The notes under the pieces were generated by a model. The model saw only the letters and a program-made list of their open reading frames with translations. It was not told the DNA's origin and searched no databases. A DNA stretch of 64,000 nt from Aralia elata (taxonomy: Eukaryota; Streptophyta; Magnoliopsida; Apiales; Araliaceae), in NCBI GenBank assembly GCA_034770075.1, contig JAVJAP010000134.1, positions 369,316-433,315 of the forward strand, in the 5' to 3' direction. Shown here piece after piece: positions 43,112 to 54,076 of this stretch. Every line of letters starts with the position of its first letter. The first letter of the stretch is position 1. A program made the position numbers and the translations under genes.

Positions 43112-45041
43112 TGTCGACGCCGGGTTTTTCTTTTCAATGCGATATCGTCCTTTTCCGATTTCATTGCCTTTTGATTAGATGATTTTTGGAAAAGGTCGGC
43201 ATTAATGTCGACGGGGTTTTTGAAAGATCATTTTTTATGATGAGCCAATTAACCAGAGTCGCCAGTTGGTATATTTGAAATGGAATGTACCAAACTCATC
43301 CGAATTTTCATTCTGTTGTAAATCGCTGGCTCATATGTGACTCCGAATTAATTGGTCGGCGAATTGCGATTCCTAGAGTTCGGGGGCTTGTTTAAGGGAG
43401 GGGACGGTGTTAGGCTGCCCTCGACTTCCGTGAAAACACGGTTACCGCAATCTTGATGCTTTTCTATCCTTTAATTCATGAATGTATGTGTGTATAGGTG
43501 CCCGTGCGTGTGTGTGTGTGCCTATGTGAATGTTGTGGTGAGTTTGTATGAAAGAGTCATTTGGATTTTAGGGAAAATCGTGCCTTAATTTGAGAACGCT
43601 TCGGAATGTCTTTTCGGTATACACGAGAAAGCTTTATTCTTTTTGAGAAGGATTTGATTTTAATTGTATAAAGCTATGGGATTTTTCTTTAGGTGTCGTT
43701 TTGGCAAAACAAGAGTTTTAAACCTTCGTCAAAATAGGAATCGAGATCTATACGTTGCTTTCATAAAATGATGGGCAATTTCTAGGATCTCTTTAACCCT
43801 ATGCACAACGGTTTAATAAAACGTTACTTATTTGTAAAATCATTTTGTGTGATGTTTGAAAACGATTTTCTTTAGCTTTTTCGTTAGATAGGAATCGACA
43901 TTCATTAGCACTTCTCAAATTTTAACCTCGTGATTCTAATATCCTACTTTGATTGATTTTATAAAAAATCTTCATTTGTTTGGCTTTGAAATCAAATTTT
44001 TCAATATTGTCAATCAAATAAAACATTAATATGCATGAGGGTTATTCATGGGCATGTAAGCCATCAAAATAACCCACACGCCTACAATCACATACTTCAC
44101 TATTTATGGGGCCTTAAACCCGATTCTCGCCTTAGCGTCGTTTTAAGGCCCGACGATTACATATTTACAATGAAAACTATATCATTTCTACTTCTTACAT
44201 CAAGATATGTCCATCATCGGATTTGGACCCCGGGGTCGCTTTCCTAGGCTCACAACCAAATATCCACACACCCACAATCGGATATTACAAGAAATAACCA
44301 ATACGAATAATCTACCAATATCAAAGCATCCCAAAATAAAGATCTAAAAGAACCTTGCAAATGAGATCAAAATGGATGTAAACTTGTGTATTGAATAGAA
44401 GAAGAAATATTGTGTGATACAATCAAATCACAAAAATATTATTCCTCTCTTTTTTCTCACTTTTTCTCCTATTTTTTGTTGCAAATCTAGCTATTTTTCC
44501 TCTCAATTTTCGTGCTTTGTTGCTGCTGTATCCTCCTTCTTTTCCAATTCTGCTGAACCTCCTGTATGCTGTCCGAAGCTGTGCTTAAATAGGCTGGCCA
44601 AAGCCAGCCGCAGATCTATCTGCGGCTGGCCGCAGATGGATCTGCGGCTGGCCGGCTGGCGCGCCTCCCATCGCACTCAGCTGGTAGTGCTGATTTGCTG
44701 GTTTCCGTGCTGGCGCACTCACTTGGCCGCAGATCTATCCGCGGCTGGCGGGCTTGACTTTCTCGAATTTCGTGCCACGCCTCAATTTTCGTGCCGCAAC
44801 GTCAGTTTTTGCTGACAGGCTCGTATTTTACAGTCCGGGAATCATTGAGAAGTGCACCACATCTTCCGGGAATGCCAAATTCGGATAGCCCTGCTATCAT
44901 GTCGATTTCGGCTGCAAACTATCAGGGTGGCGTCGAGTGTCCGTACTTTTTTCCATCTTTTGCTCTCGCATGCCGATCCTTTTGACGAATTTGCCCTCCT
45001 GTCAAGGTTAGTATATGAAGTGCAAAATTTGGGTGTCTACA
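43112..45041 (-). repeat. Ogre-like 5' LTR (1930 bp)
   Basis: It has the same termini and internal features as the 34988-36939 copy, including the palindrome at 44603-44630 and the TATA at 44584-44592. Differences from the other LTR are largely single-base indels, many in homopolymers. Confidence 0.92.
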
Positions 45042-45046
45042 TCAGC

Positions 45047-45284
45047 TAAGCGGGTTAGAGCTGAAAACGCTTGGCTGAGGGAGGCTAATCGCGCAGATCG
45101 TGTTGAATGTGAGGTGCGGTCAAAGAAGGCCAAGATTGATGAGATGGAGTATATTTTTCACACCACAGTAGATAGAGCTCAGGATCGAGTTCATCGTCAT
45201 CCAGATATAATGGGTCGAAGGATGGTGACTCGTATTATGGAGCAGCAACGCGAGGAAGCTGTGCGCCGTGGGATGTCATCATAG
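45047..45284 (+). pseudogene. Pre-gag ORF of element T, 3' part
   Basis: After the nested element and its second TCAGC, the frame of the coiled-coil ORF resumes without a shift (KRVRAENAWLREANRADRVE), continues with a basic helical region and ends at a TAG (45282) after REEAVRRGMSS. The two parts total about 197 codons from 34632, or roughly 270 with the frameshifted N-terminus. The gap 45285-45581 to gag is AT-rich and non-coding. Confidence 0.65.
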
Positions 45285-45581
45285 ATTGGGATTAGAGGTG
45301 CTAGTATGAAAATCTATAAAGATTAATAAGTTGTAAATCCCAGTTTTATATAATGGGATAGAGTAATGATGTAGTCCTAGAACCTTATGATTTCAGGATA
45401 GATGATTTGATGTAAATAACTATGACGTTATTTTTATTATGTTTTAAAGCAGTAAATGAATAAAATGCGAAAGTTTATCAGATGTGCTATGTGTTAAGTG
45501 TTGTTTATAAATGTTTAAGTTAAGACTTAAATGTTTAAGTAATTGAGTAATAATCTAATAGCGCGAATTCTTGACAGTAAA

Positions 45582-46682
45582 ATGCCGCCAAGAAGACAAA
45601 CCCGTCAACAGACCCCTGAGGGATCCATCAATAACAACGAAGAAGCCAACGTTAATCCAATACAGCAGCTGGTGAATCTGCTAACGGGAGCATTTGCGAA
45701 TCAACCCCAAGCTCAGGCCACGACCTTTAAAGATTTCAAGGCTGTTGGACCCCCAGAATTTTAAGGGACTATGAATCCGATTGAGGCACAAACCTGGGTC
45801 ATGGAGATGGAGAAAGTGTTTGATGTCGCTAAGGTCAACGAGGACCAGAAGACTGCATTTGCAACATTTATGCTCAAATCAGAAGCAAGTTACTGGTGGC
45901 AAGCTAATAAAACCCGAGGCGGGCAAGGGATAATACCGTGGGAGCGATTTAAGGAAATATTTTTCGAGACCTATTTTCCGGCAAACACGCAAAATCAAAT
46001 GGAGGTGCAATTTCTAGAGTTGAAGAAAGGTACGATGACGGTATCTGAGTATGCTGCAAAATTCAATGAGTTGGCGAGGTTTGCGCCATATCAGGTCAAC
46101 ACGGATGAGCGAAAGGCTAAAAGGTTTGAGCAGGGACTGAGGCCCTGGCTGTATAGCCGAGTTTCAATGTTTCAACTAAATTCATTTGCGGCAGTGTTAG
46201 AAAAGGCGATTATCGCTGAAGGAGGGAGTGATGCTCTGTCTAGATACAATCAAGAGCAGAAGAAAAAGAAGAGTGAGAATGATAATAAAGCAAGTGCTAG
46301 CCAGGGTGGCAGCAATCAAAAGAGAAAGTGGAGTGATAGTAACTCTGGTGACAGCCAGCAGGGAAGTCAGAAAAAGAAGGTGGAGGTATGCAGTAACTGC
46401 GGAAAGAGCTATGTGGGTGTTTACTTGAAGGGTAAAAGAGTGTGCTTTAACTGCGGACAGGAGGGTCATATCGCACTGAATTGCCCTAGTCCGAAGAAGG
46501 GCGCATGTTTTATTTACGGGTCGAAGGATCACTTTGCTCGGGATTGCCCTAAGAAAGCTACAGGTGGAGCTAGTGCAGGAAAGGGGAACAACAGTGGTGG
46601 CAATCTGACTATCACAGGACCGACGCAGCCTAATCGACCTACCGCTCGAACATTCAACATGATGGTGCAAGATGCTGTGTAG
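45582..46682 (+). pseudogene. Element T gag
   Basis: It starts MPPRRQTRQQTPEG; the more upstream ATG at 45543 is less likely. A TAA at 45762 interrupts it after KAVGPPEF. The retrotransposon gag domain follows (TWVMEMEKVFDV, YWWQANKTRGGQ, FFETYFPANTQNQME, MTVSEYAAKFNELARFAPY). One good zinc knuckle is at 46442-46483 (CFNCGQEGHIALNC); a second (CFIYGSKDHFARDC) has lost its second cysteine to tyrosine. It ends at a TAG (46680) where coding would normally run on into protease. Confidence 0.9.
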
Positions 46683-46691
46683 TCAAAGGAT

Positions 46692-49600
46692 GTGGTGTCA
46701 GGTATCATTCCGGTCAATAGTGTAAATGCTTACGTATTATTTGATTCGGGTGCTACTTGTTCATTTATATCCGATGATTTTGCTAGAAAATTAGAGTTAC
46801 CTCAGGAAGAATTAGATTACCCTATGAATATAGAAATTGCGAATAGGGAAGTGATTCCTGTTAAGTTTATCCACAAAAACTATCAAGTAGACATTAAGGG
46901 TCATGTGATGACAGTAAACTTAATCCCAATTCGTCTTGGGGAGTTTGATGTCATTTTGGGAATGGATTGGTTGTTTAACCATGGGGCAGTTATTGACTGT
47001 CAAAGGAAGTGTGTGAATCTTAAGACTCCGTCGAAGGTAGTATTTTATGGCAGCAAGTCACCTAGACAAACGAGTTGTCTGACGGTGATGCAGGCCAGAA
47101 AGATGTTGAGACAAGGATGTGTAGGATATCTAGCCTACATAGTCGATACCCGAAGGGTGGGTGCAAAGCTGGAGGAGATACCGGTAGTTAGGGATTTTGC
47201 GGATGTGTTTCCTGATGATTTGCCAGGATTACCGCCAGATAGGGAAATTGAGTTTGTAATTAATTTAGCACCGGGTACAGCCCCTATATCAAAAGCCCCA
47301 TACCGAATGGCTCTGGTAGAAATGGAGTTGATGGTGCAGTTGCAAGAGTTGCTGGATAAAAAGTATATTTAACCGAGCGTTTCGCCGTGGGGAGTGCCGA
47401 TGTTATTCGTCAAGAAGAAGGACGGATCAATGCGTCTTTGCATTGATTATAGAGAGTTGAATAAGGTCACAATTAAAAACAAGTATCCGTTGCCAAGGAT
47501 CGATGACCTGTTTGACCAATTGAAGGGAGCAAGATATTTTTCAAAGATAGATCTGCGAAGTGGGTACCATCAGTTAAAGGTGAGAAAGGAAGACATACCA
47601 AAGACGGCATTTCAAACTAGATATGGTCACTATGAGTTTTTGGGTTATGTCATTTGGTTTAACAAACGCACCTGCAACATTTATGGATTTAATGAATATA
47701 GTGTTTAAACCATTCTTGGATAAGTTTGTGGTGGTATTCATAGACGACATTCTGGTGTACTCCAAAACTCGGGAAGAACACGTGGAGCATTTGAGGGTGA
47801 CACTGGAGGTGTTAAGGAAAGAGAAGTTGTATGCAAAATTTTCAAAATGCAAATTTTGGTTAGAGCGTGTGCAATTTCTTGGGCATGTGATTGATAAGGA
47901 CGGCATATCGGTGGATCCATCAAAAGTGGAAGCTGTGATGAACTGGGATCAGCCGAAAACACCATCAGAAGTGAGGAGTTTCCTAGGTTTAGCAGGTTAT
48001 TATAGGCATTTTATTCAAGACTACTCCAGGATCGCCACTCCATTGACGAATTTAACAAGAAAATCAGTGAAGTTCGTTTGGACGGAGAAGTGCGAAGAGA
48101 GTTTTCAAGAACTAAAGAAGAGACTAAGTTCAGCACCTGTGTTGTCTTTGCCAGATGATACAGAAAATTTTGTGGTATATAGCGATGCATCGCATAAAGG
48201 ACTTGGTTGTGTGCTGATGCAAAGCGGTAAGGTTATTGCATATGCATCGCGCCAACTAAAAGATTATGAAAAAGGGTATCCGACCCATGATTTGGAGTTA
48301 GCAGCCGTGGTGTTTGCTTTGAAAATCTGGAGGCACTATCTCTATGGGGAGAAGTGTGAAATATATACAGACCATAAAAGTCTGAAGTATATTTTCACAC
48401 AGAAAGATTTAAATATGCGGCAGAGGAGATGGATAGAATTGATCAAAGACTATGATTGTGAAATTCTATACCATCCGGGGAAGGCTAATGTGGTTGCCGA
48501 TGCTTTAAGTAGAAAAGGTCGGGAAAAACTATTTTTGTTAACTGCTCAAGAGAAGCTTGTAGCGGAAATGGCTAAATTGGAGTTAGAGGTGAAGGGTCTG
48601 GCAGAGCCTAATGAAAAATTGTTCTAGATGGAAACCCAACCAACTTTGGTGGAAAAGGTGAAGGAAGCGCAACTTCAGGATGAGGAATGTGTTAAGATAC
48701 GGAAAAGAGTGCTTGAGGGAGAAGAACTCAAATACAAAATCGACACCGAAGGGTTGCTGAGATTTGAAGGCAGAATCTGGGTTCCGTCAGTGCTGGAGAT
48801 CAGAGAAGAGATTTTGAACGAAGCTCATAGCTCAAGATTTTTGATACACCCGGGAAGTACAAAGATGTATCAGGATCTTCGCCAACATTTTTGGTGGCCA
48901 AACATGAAAAGAGAGGTTGCTGAGTGTGTTGAGAAGTGTCTCACTTGTCAGAGAGTCAAAGTAGAGCATCAACGACCAAATGGTTTGTTACAGCCCTTGG
49001 AGATACCAGAATGTAAGTGGGAGCATATCACGATGGATTTTGTGGTAGGGCTTCCAACTACTCAAAAAGGTTATGACGCAATATGGGTTATAGATCTGCG
49101 AAGTGGGTACCATCAATTAAAGGTGAGAAAGGAAGACATACCAAAGACGGCATTTTGAACTAGATATGGTCACTATGAGTTTTTGGTTATGTCATTTGGT
49201 TTAACAAACGCACCTGCCGCATTTATGGATTTAATGAATAGAGTGTTTAAACCATTCTTGGATAAGTTTGTGGTGGTATTCATAGACGATATTCTGGTCT
49301 ACTCCAAAACTCAAGAAGAACACGTGGAGCATTTGAGGGTGACACTGGATGTGTTAAGGAAAGAGAAGTTGTATGCAAAATTTTCAAAATGCGAATTTTG
49401 GTTAGAGCGTGTGCAATTTCTTGGGCATGTGATTGATAAGGACGGCATATTGGTGGATCCATCAAAAGTGGAAGTTGTGATGAACTGGGATCAGTCCAAA
49501 ACACCGTCAGAAGTGAGGAGTTTCCTAGGGTTGGTAGATTATTACAGGCGTTTTATTCAAGACTTCTCCAGGATCGCCACTCCGTTGACGAATTTAACAA

Positions 49601-51615
49601 GAAAATTAGTGAAGTTCATTTGGACGGAGAAGTGCGAAGAGAGTTTCCAAGAACTAAAGAAGAGACTAAGTTCAGCACCTGTGTTGTCTTTGCCAGATGA
49701 TACAGAAAATTTTGTGGTATATAGCGACGCATCGCATAAAGGACTTGGTTGTGTGCTGATGCAAAACGGTAAGGTTATTGCATATGCATCGCGCCAACTA
49801 AAAGACTATGAAAAAGGGTATCCGACCCATGATTTGGAGTTAGCAGCCGTGGTGTTTGCTTTGAAAATCTGGAGGCACTATCTCTATGGGGAGAAGTGTG
49901 AAATATATACAGACCATAAAAGTCTGAAGTATATTTTCACACAGAAAGATTTAAATATGCGGCAGAGGAGATGGATAGAATTGATCAAAGACTATGATTG
50001 TGAAATTCTATACCATCCGGGGAAGGCTAATGTGGTTGCCGATGCTTTAAGTAGAAAAGGTCGGGAAAAACTATTTTTGTTAACTGCTCAGGAGAAGCTT
50101 GTAGCGGAAATGGCTAAATTGGAGTTAGTGGTGAAGGGTCTGGCAGAGCCTAATGAAAAATTGTTCTAGATGGAAACCCAACCAACTTTGGTGGAAAAGG
50201 TGAAGGAAGCGCAACTTCAGGATGAGGAATGTGTTAAGATACGGAAAAGAGTGCTTGAGGGAGAAGAACTCAAATACAAAATCGACACCGAAGGGTTGCT
50301 GAGATTTGAAGGCAGAATCTGGGTTCCGTCAGTGCTGGAGATCAGAGAAGAGATTTTGAACGAAGCTCATAGCTCAAGATTTTCGATACACCTGGGAAGT
50401 ACAAAGATTTATCAGGATCTTCGCCAATATTTTTGGTGGCCAAACATGAAAAGAGAGGTTGCTGAGTGTGTTGCGAAGTGTCTCACTTGTTAGAGAGTCA
50501 AAGCAGAGCATCAACGACCAAGTAGTTTGTTACAGCCCTTGGAGATACCAGAATGGAAGTGGGAGCATATCACGATGGATTTTGTGATAGGGCTTCCAAC
50601 TACTCAAAAGGGTTATGACGCAATATGGGTTATAGTGGACAGATTGACAAAATCAGCGCATTTCTTGCCGATCAAAATCAGATTCACCCTGGATCAACTG
50701 GCTAAATTATACGTCAAGGAGATTATTTCGAGGCATGGTGTTCCAGTATCAATTGTGTCAGACGGAGATCCACGTTTCACATCAAAATTTTGGAGGAGTC
50801 TGCAAACTTGTTTGGGGACGCAGTTGAGAATGAGTACTGCGTATCATCCTCAAACCGATGGTCAGAGTGAAAGAACGATTCAAACATTAGAAGATATGTT
50901 AAGGGCGTGCGTCATGGATTTTAAAGGCAATTGGGATGATCATTGACCTCTGGTCGAGTTTGTGTATAATAATAGTCATCACGCAAGTATCGGCATGCCG
51001 CCCTACGAAGCATTATACGGAAGGAAGTGCAGAACTCCGTTATGTTGGGATGAGGTTGGAGAACGTCGACTATTGGGACCCGAGCTAGTATAATAAACTG
51101 CTGAAATTGTCAAGGTGATAAGAGCCAGATTGTTAGCTGCTCAAGACAGGCAGAAGAAATATGCGGATCAACATCGTCAAAATCGTGAATTTGAAGTCGG
51201 AAGTTTTGTGTTTCTCAAAGTATCTCCCTGGAAAGGAAAAACCAGATTTGGTAAAAAGGGTAAACTCAGTCCGCGGTTTATTGGACCCTTCGAAGTGCTG
51301 AAACGAGTGGGTGAGGTAGCTTATGAGGTAGCTTTACCTCCTGAGTTAGATCACATTTACAATGTTTTCCACGTATCGGTGTTACGACCGTATAAGCCTG
51401 ATTATAAATATGTAATAGAATATGAACCAATACAGTTTGAGAAAGATTTATCCTATGAAGAGATACATGTACAGATAGTAGACAGGAAAGAGCAGGTTCT
51501 CAGAAATAAAGTAATACCTTCTGTTAAGGTAATCTGGAGGAACCACAGTGCTGAAGAAGCTACGTGGGAACTCGAAGAGAAAATGATGCAGAGTTATCCT
51601 CAATTATTTGTTTAA
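46692..51615 (+). pseudogene. Element T pol: protease, duplicated RT-RNase H-integrase, chromodomain-like end
   Basis: Protease has VLFDSGATCSFIS. A TAA at 47370 precedes RT (LFVKKKDGSMRLCIDYRELN). The RT active site VFIDDILVYSK occurs twice, as do RNase H (VYSDASHKGLGCVLMQ, YTDHKSLKYIF, VADALSRK) and the integrase zinc region (WWPNMKREVAECV), because 47551-49093 is repeated at 49094-50635. Integrase core follows once (IVDRLTKSAHFLPI, VSDGDPRFTSKFW, DGQSERTIQTLEDML), then the C-terminal GPF region and a chromodomain-like tail (VKVIWRNHSAEEATWELE) to the stop at 51613. Stops lie at 48625, 49156, 50167, 50491, 50944 and 51090-51096, with a one-base frameshift near 47645. The two RNase H-integrase TAGs are at equivalent positions and so predate the duplication. 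Confidence 0.93.
47551..50635 (+). repeat. Tandem duplication in pol, units of 1543 and 1542 bp
   Basis: Unit one is 47551-49093 and unit two is 49094-50635. Four bases, ATAG, precede unit one, end unit one and end unit two, so the breakpoint has 4-bp microhomology. The units differ by roughly 2 percent by eye, with differences concentrated in the first 500 bp. Unit one has one extra G near 47645; without it the unit is 1542 bp, 514 codons, and the junction reads in frame (DAIWVI then DLRSGYHQL). Confidence 0.95.
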
Positions 51616-51617
51616 TC

Positions 51618-51725
51618 TTTGTATCGCGATTCTAGGGACAGAATCTTTGCAAGGAGGGGAGAATGTAACGGCCGAATTTATTGCGTTGTGATTCTGCGGA
51701 CAGAATCCTTTTAAGGAGGGAAGGT
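51618..51725 (+). other. Duplicated polypurine tract region
   Basis: Two successive segments have the form GATTCT..GGACAGAATC, then AAGGAGGGGAGAATGTAACG (51651-51670) or AAGGAGGGAAGGTTGTAACG (51713-51732). The second one borders the real LTR start. The first looks like a spare polypurine tract plus LTR start. Confidence 0.65.
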
Positions 51726-52435
51726 TGTAACGAATGCGATTTTTGTGAATAAATAAAAATATTTATTGAGTTATATAAATATTTTTATTAATTTATTTAT
51801 TGAGTAAAAAAAATAGTATATAAAGTTATGGTGAGGGAATTTATGTTAAATGTTATTCAATTATGATTTGATGTGATTATTCTAATTTAATTTAATAATT
51901 AAATTAGATGATTAAATGATTTATTTGAATAAAGGATTTATTTGAGTAGGGTAATTTATTTGGTGTTGTTGTAATTGGTTAAATAGAATTGTTAATTGAT
52001 CTAGTAAGGTTTAATTGAATTTATTTAATAATAAGTTTAATCAAATTAAAAGTGTGACAATTAAAACTATATAATATAATGATTTATTAAAATAAATGGA
52101 AAGGGTTTTATTTCTGTTTAACAAACAGGGCCTTACGACCTTTGGTTGGAAAAAAAATGGATTATTTTCTTTGGCTCAACCAAACAAAGCCTAGCCTTTG
52201 GAATTCCATTATTTTTACTTGGTTTGCCAAACAAGGCCTAACCTTTTATTTTCTTAAACTGATAAATTTAAAAGTACGTTAAAGGTTCATAAATTTTAAA
52301 AAAAAGAAGAAAAGAAAACAGAGCTTGAGAGTTCAGAGAAAAGAGAGAGCAAAAGTAGAGAGAAATTGAGAAAAGAGCTTGTGATTGAAGAGAATTCACC
52401 AAGTTCTTAAAACAATAGAAGGTATAATTCCTTTT

Positions 52436-53373
52436 TTTTTTGCTAAATTTTGTTTGTATATAAATATGCAAAAAACTAAGGATATTACAATGAAGATCAA
52501 AACATAGTCCTCATCTCCCGAGAGGACTAAAGCACCTAGAAAAAACTATGAAACCAATTACCTATACCTAATTTTATTATACCTCACAACCCGAGGCTAG
52601 GCAAAAGAAAACAACTAAAAAGACCCAAAGTAATGAGACATTTAGCAACAACAAATAGGACTCCAAAGCTGAATGCAAAGTTAGAAAATATGCCTAAAAA
52701 GGCAGAAAATTTTCAACAAATTGCTCCAAACAGATGCGGGACCCATTTGCTAACAATCATTTCAGATTTTTCGACAAGGTGAAATCAACAATACAAACCC
52801 ACAAAGTCCAACAAGGGACAAGTGGGGCATGCAAAATCAGCAAACATGGAGTAATCAAACCAGCCATGTGTAAACAAAATAGCCCCACGTGGTAAACCAT
52901 CACACCAATTGCAGGCACTAGAAATGAAACATGAGCAGACCCACCACGATACTGTGGGGAAAAACCCAAATTAAACAGCAGCACAGCCCCAAGAATTAGT
53001 GGGAATACAGCAGCCCAAATCAATAACAAACATCCCACGTGACTTGAAGATAATCAGCAAATGTGAAGCCAGTGCCAGCAGAACCGCAACCAAGGTTGTC
53101 AGCCACAACAAGCCAGAACCACTACAGAACAGCAGCGACAATGCGCCAAACAACCACCCACCGACAACAGTACCGGCGAACCACCATGCAAGTCGTACGC
53201 AATATCTCCGGCAAACCAGACCATGAAAAGGCAGCACTAGTAGCCAACCCGCTTGAGGACAAAATCAAACAGAGCAACAATGCTTCAACCGGTGAAAATA
53301 AAAAACTAAACATCCAAGACCCCGAGTGCTCCAAAGCAGCACCACAAAACAAAGCCCAGAACAGAGCTTGAAT
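52436..53373 (-). mobile_element. LINE-type retroposon, 938 bp, in T's 3' LTR
   Basis: It is flanked by a perfect 15-bp duplication GGTATAATTCCTTTT (52421-52435 and 53374-53388). On the minus strand it ends ACAAACAAAATTTAGC followed by poly(A). The duplication length and tail are the marks of LINE-driven insertion. Its 3' 230 bases match 9610-9832. The 5' 600 bases are GC-richer and contain two open frames on each strand, none with a motif I recognise, so it could be a 5'-truncated LINE or a LINE-mobilised transcript. Confidence 0.88.
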
Positions 53374-53962
53374 GGTATAATTCCTTTTCCTCTTTGTTTT
53401 ACTTTACTGTATATAGTTTTAGTTCCTATATGTGAATTCAATTGCTAAAATGCATGAATTATTTGATATACTTATTGGTAAGCATGCATTGGTTGATTTT
53501 ATGGTGTTTATAAGCTAATTTGAAAGATTTAGTCCATGAAAGCATGTATAGAATATAATTTTGGGTTTTACAGAGTTTTATTTCATGTATGGCATATATG
53601 TATGAAAATTGATGTTCAATTTGGTTATTAACCGGTAAATTGACATTTGATTATGATTATATAATGAAAAATGAAAAGAATGCAAGTGGAATGGATTAAA
53701 ATGGTTGAAAGATGAGTTTACAGTGGTTAATTTTATTAAAATGGCTAAAACATGAATATTTGGTTTAAACAGAGAATTTTTGGTTCAATTTGGTTGGTTA
53801 TGTGTATTATAATGGTTAGAATGTTTAGATACATGTTGGGTAATTGTTTTATAACATGTATGACGTTTGGGTGTGTTTAAATTATGTAGTGGATGGTAGA
53901 ATTTGGAAAATTTTGGCCTAAGTTTTCACTGGTTCGCGAACTGTAGGGGGTGACTGCCGAGT

Positions 53963-54076
53963 CTCTCGCCCCAGCGAGAAAAATGAACTGTAAATCTTCG
54001 CCCCGGCGAGAATTTTGTTAAGGAAAACCTCGCCCCGGCGAGCTTTTTGTTCAGTAAATCCTCGCCCCGGCGAAGG
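53963..54076 (+). promoter_or_regulatory. GC-rich near-palindrome array in T's 3' LTR
   Basis: Four copies at 53963, 53996, 54028 and 54060, evenly spaced by 32-33 bp. The segment AAGGAAAACCTCGCCCCGGC between copies two and three matches TGGAAAACCTCGTCGGGGCG in the CRM solo LTR (14964-14983). Confidence 0.75.

Larger units (their letters stand above)
34988..45041 (-). mobile_element. Tat/Ogre-like element, internally deleted, nested in T
   Basis: Complete ends: two LTRs (43112-45041 is the 5' LTR and 34988-36939 the 3' LTR in element orientation), a perfect TCAGC target duplication (34983-34987 and 45042-45046), an Arg-type primer-binding site (43091-43109) and a polypurine tract (36940-36952). 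Internally it has gag (42304-40894), a fused RT-linker and integrase remnant (40900-39765), a 3' UTR with two minisatellites and an antisense ORF remnant. Protease and nearly all of RT and RNase H are missing, so it depended on other copies. It splits the pre-gag ORF of element T in frame. Confidence 0.93.
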
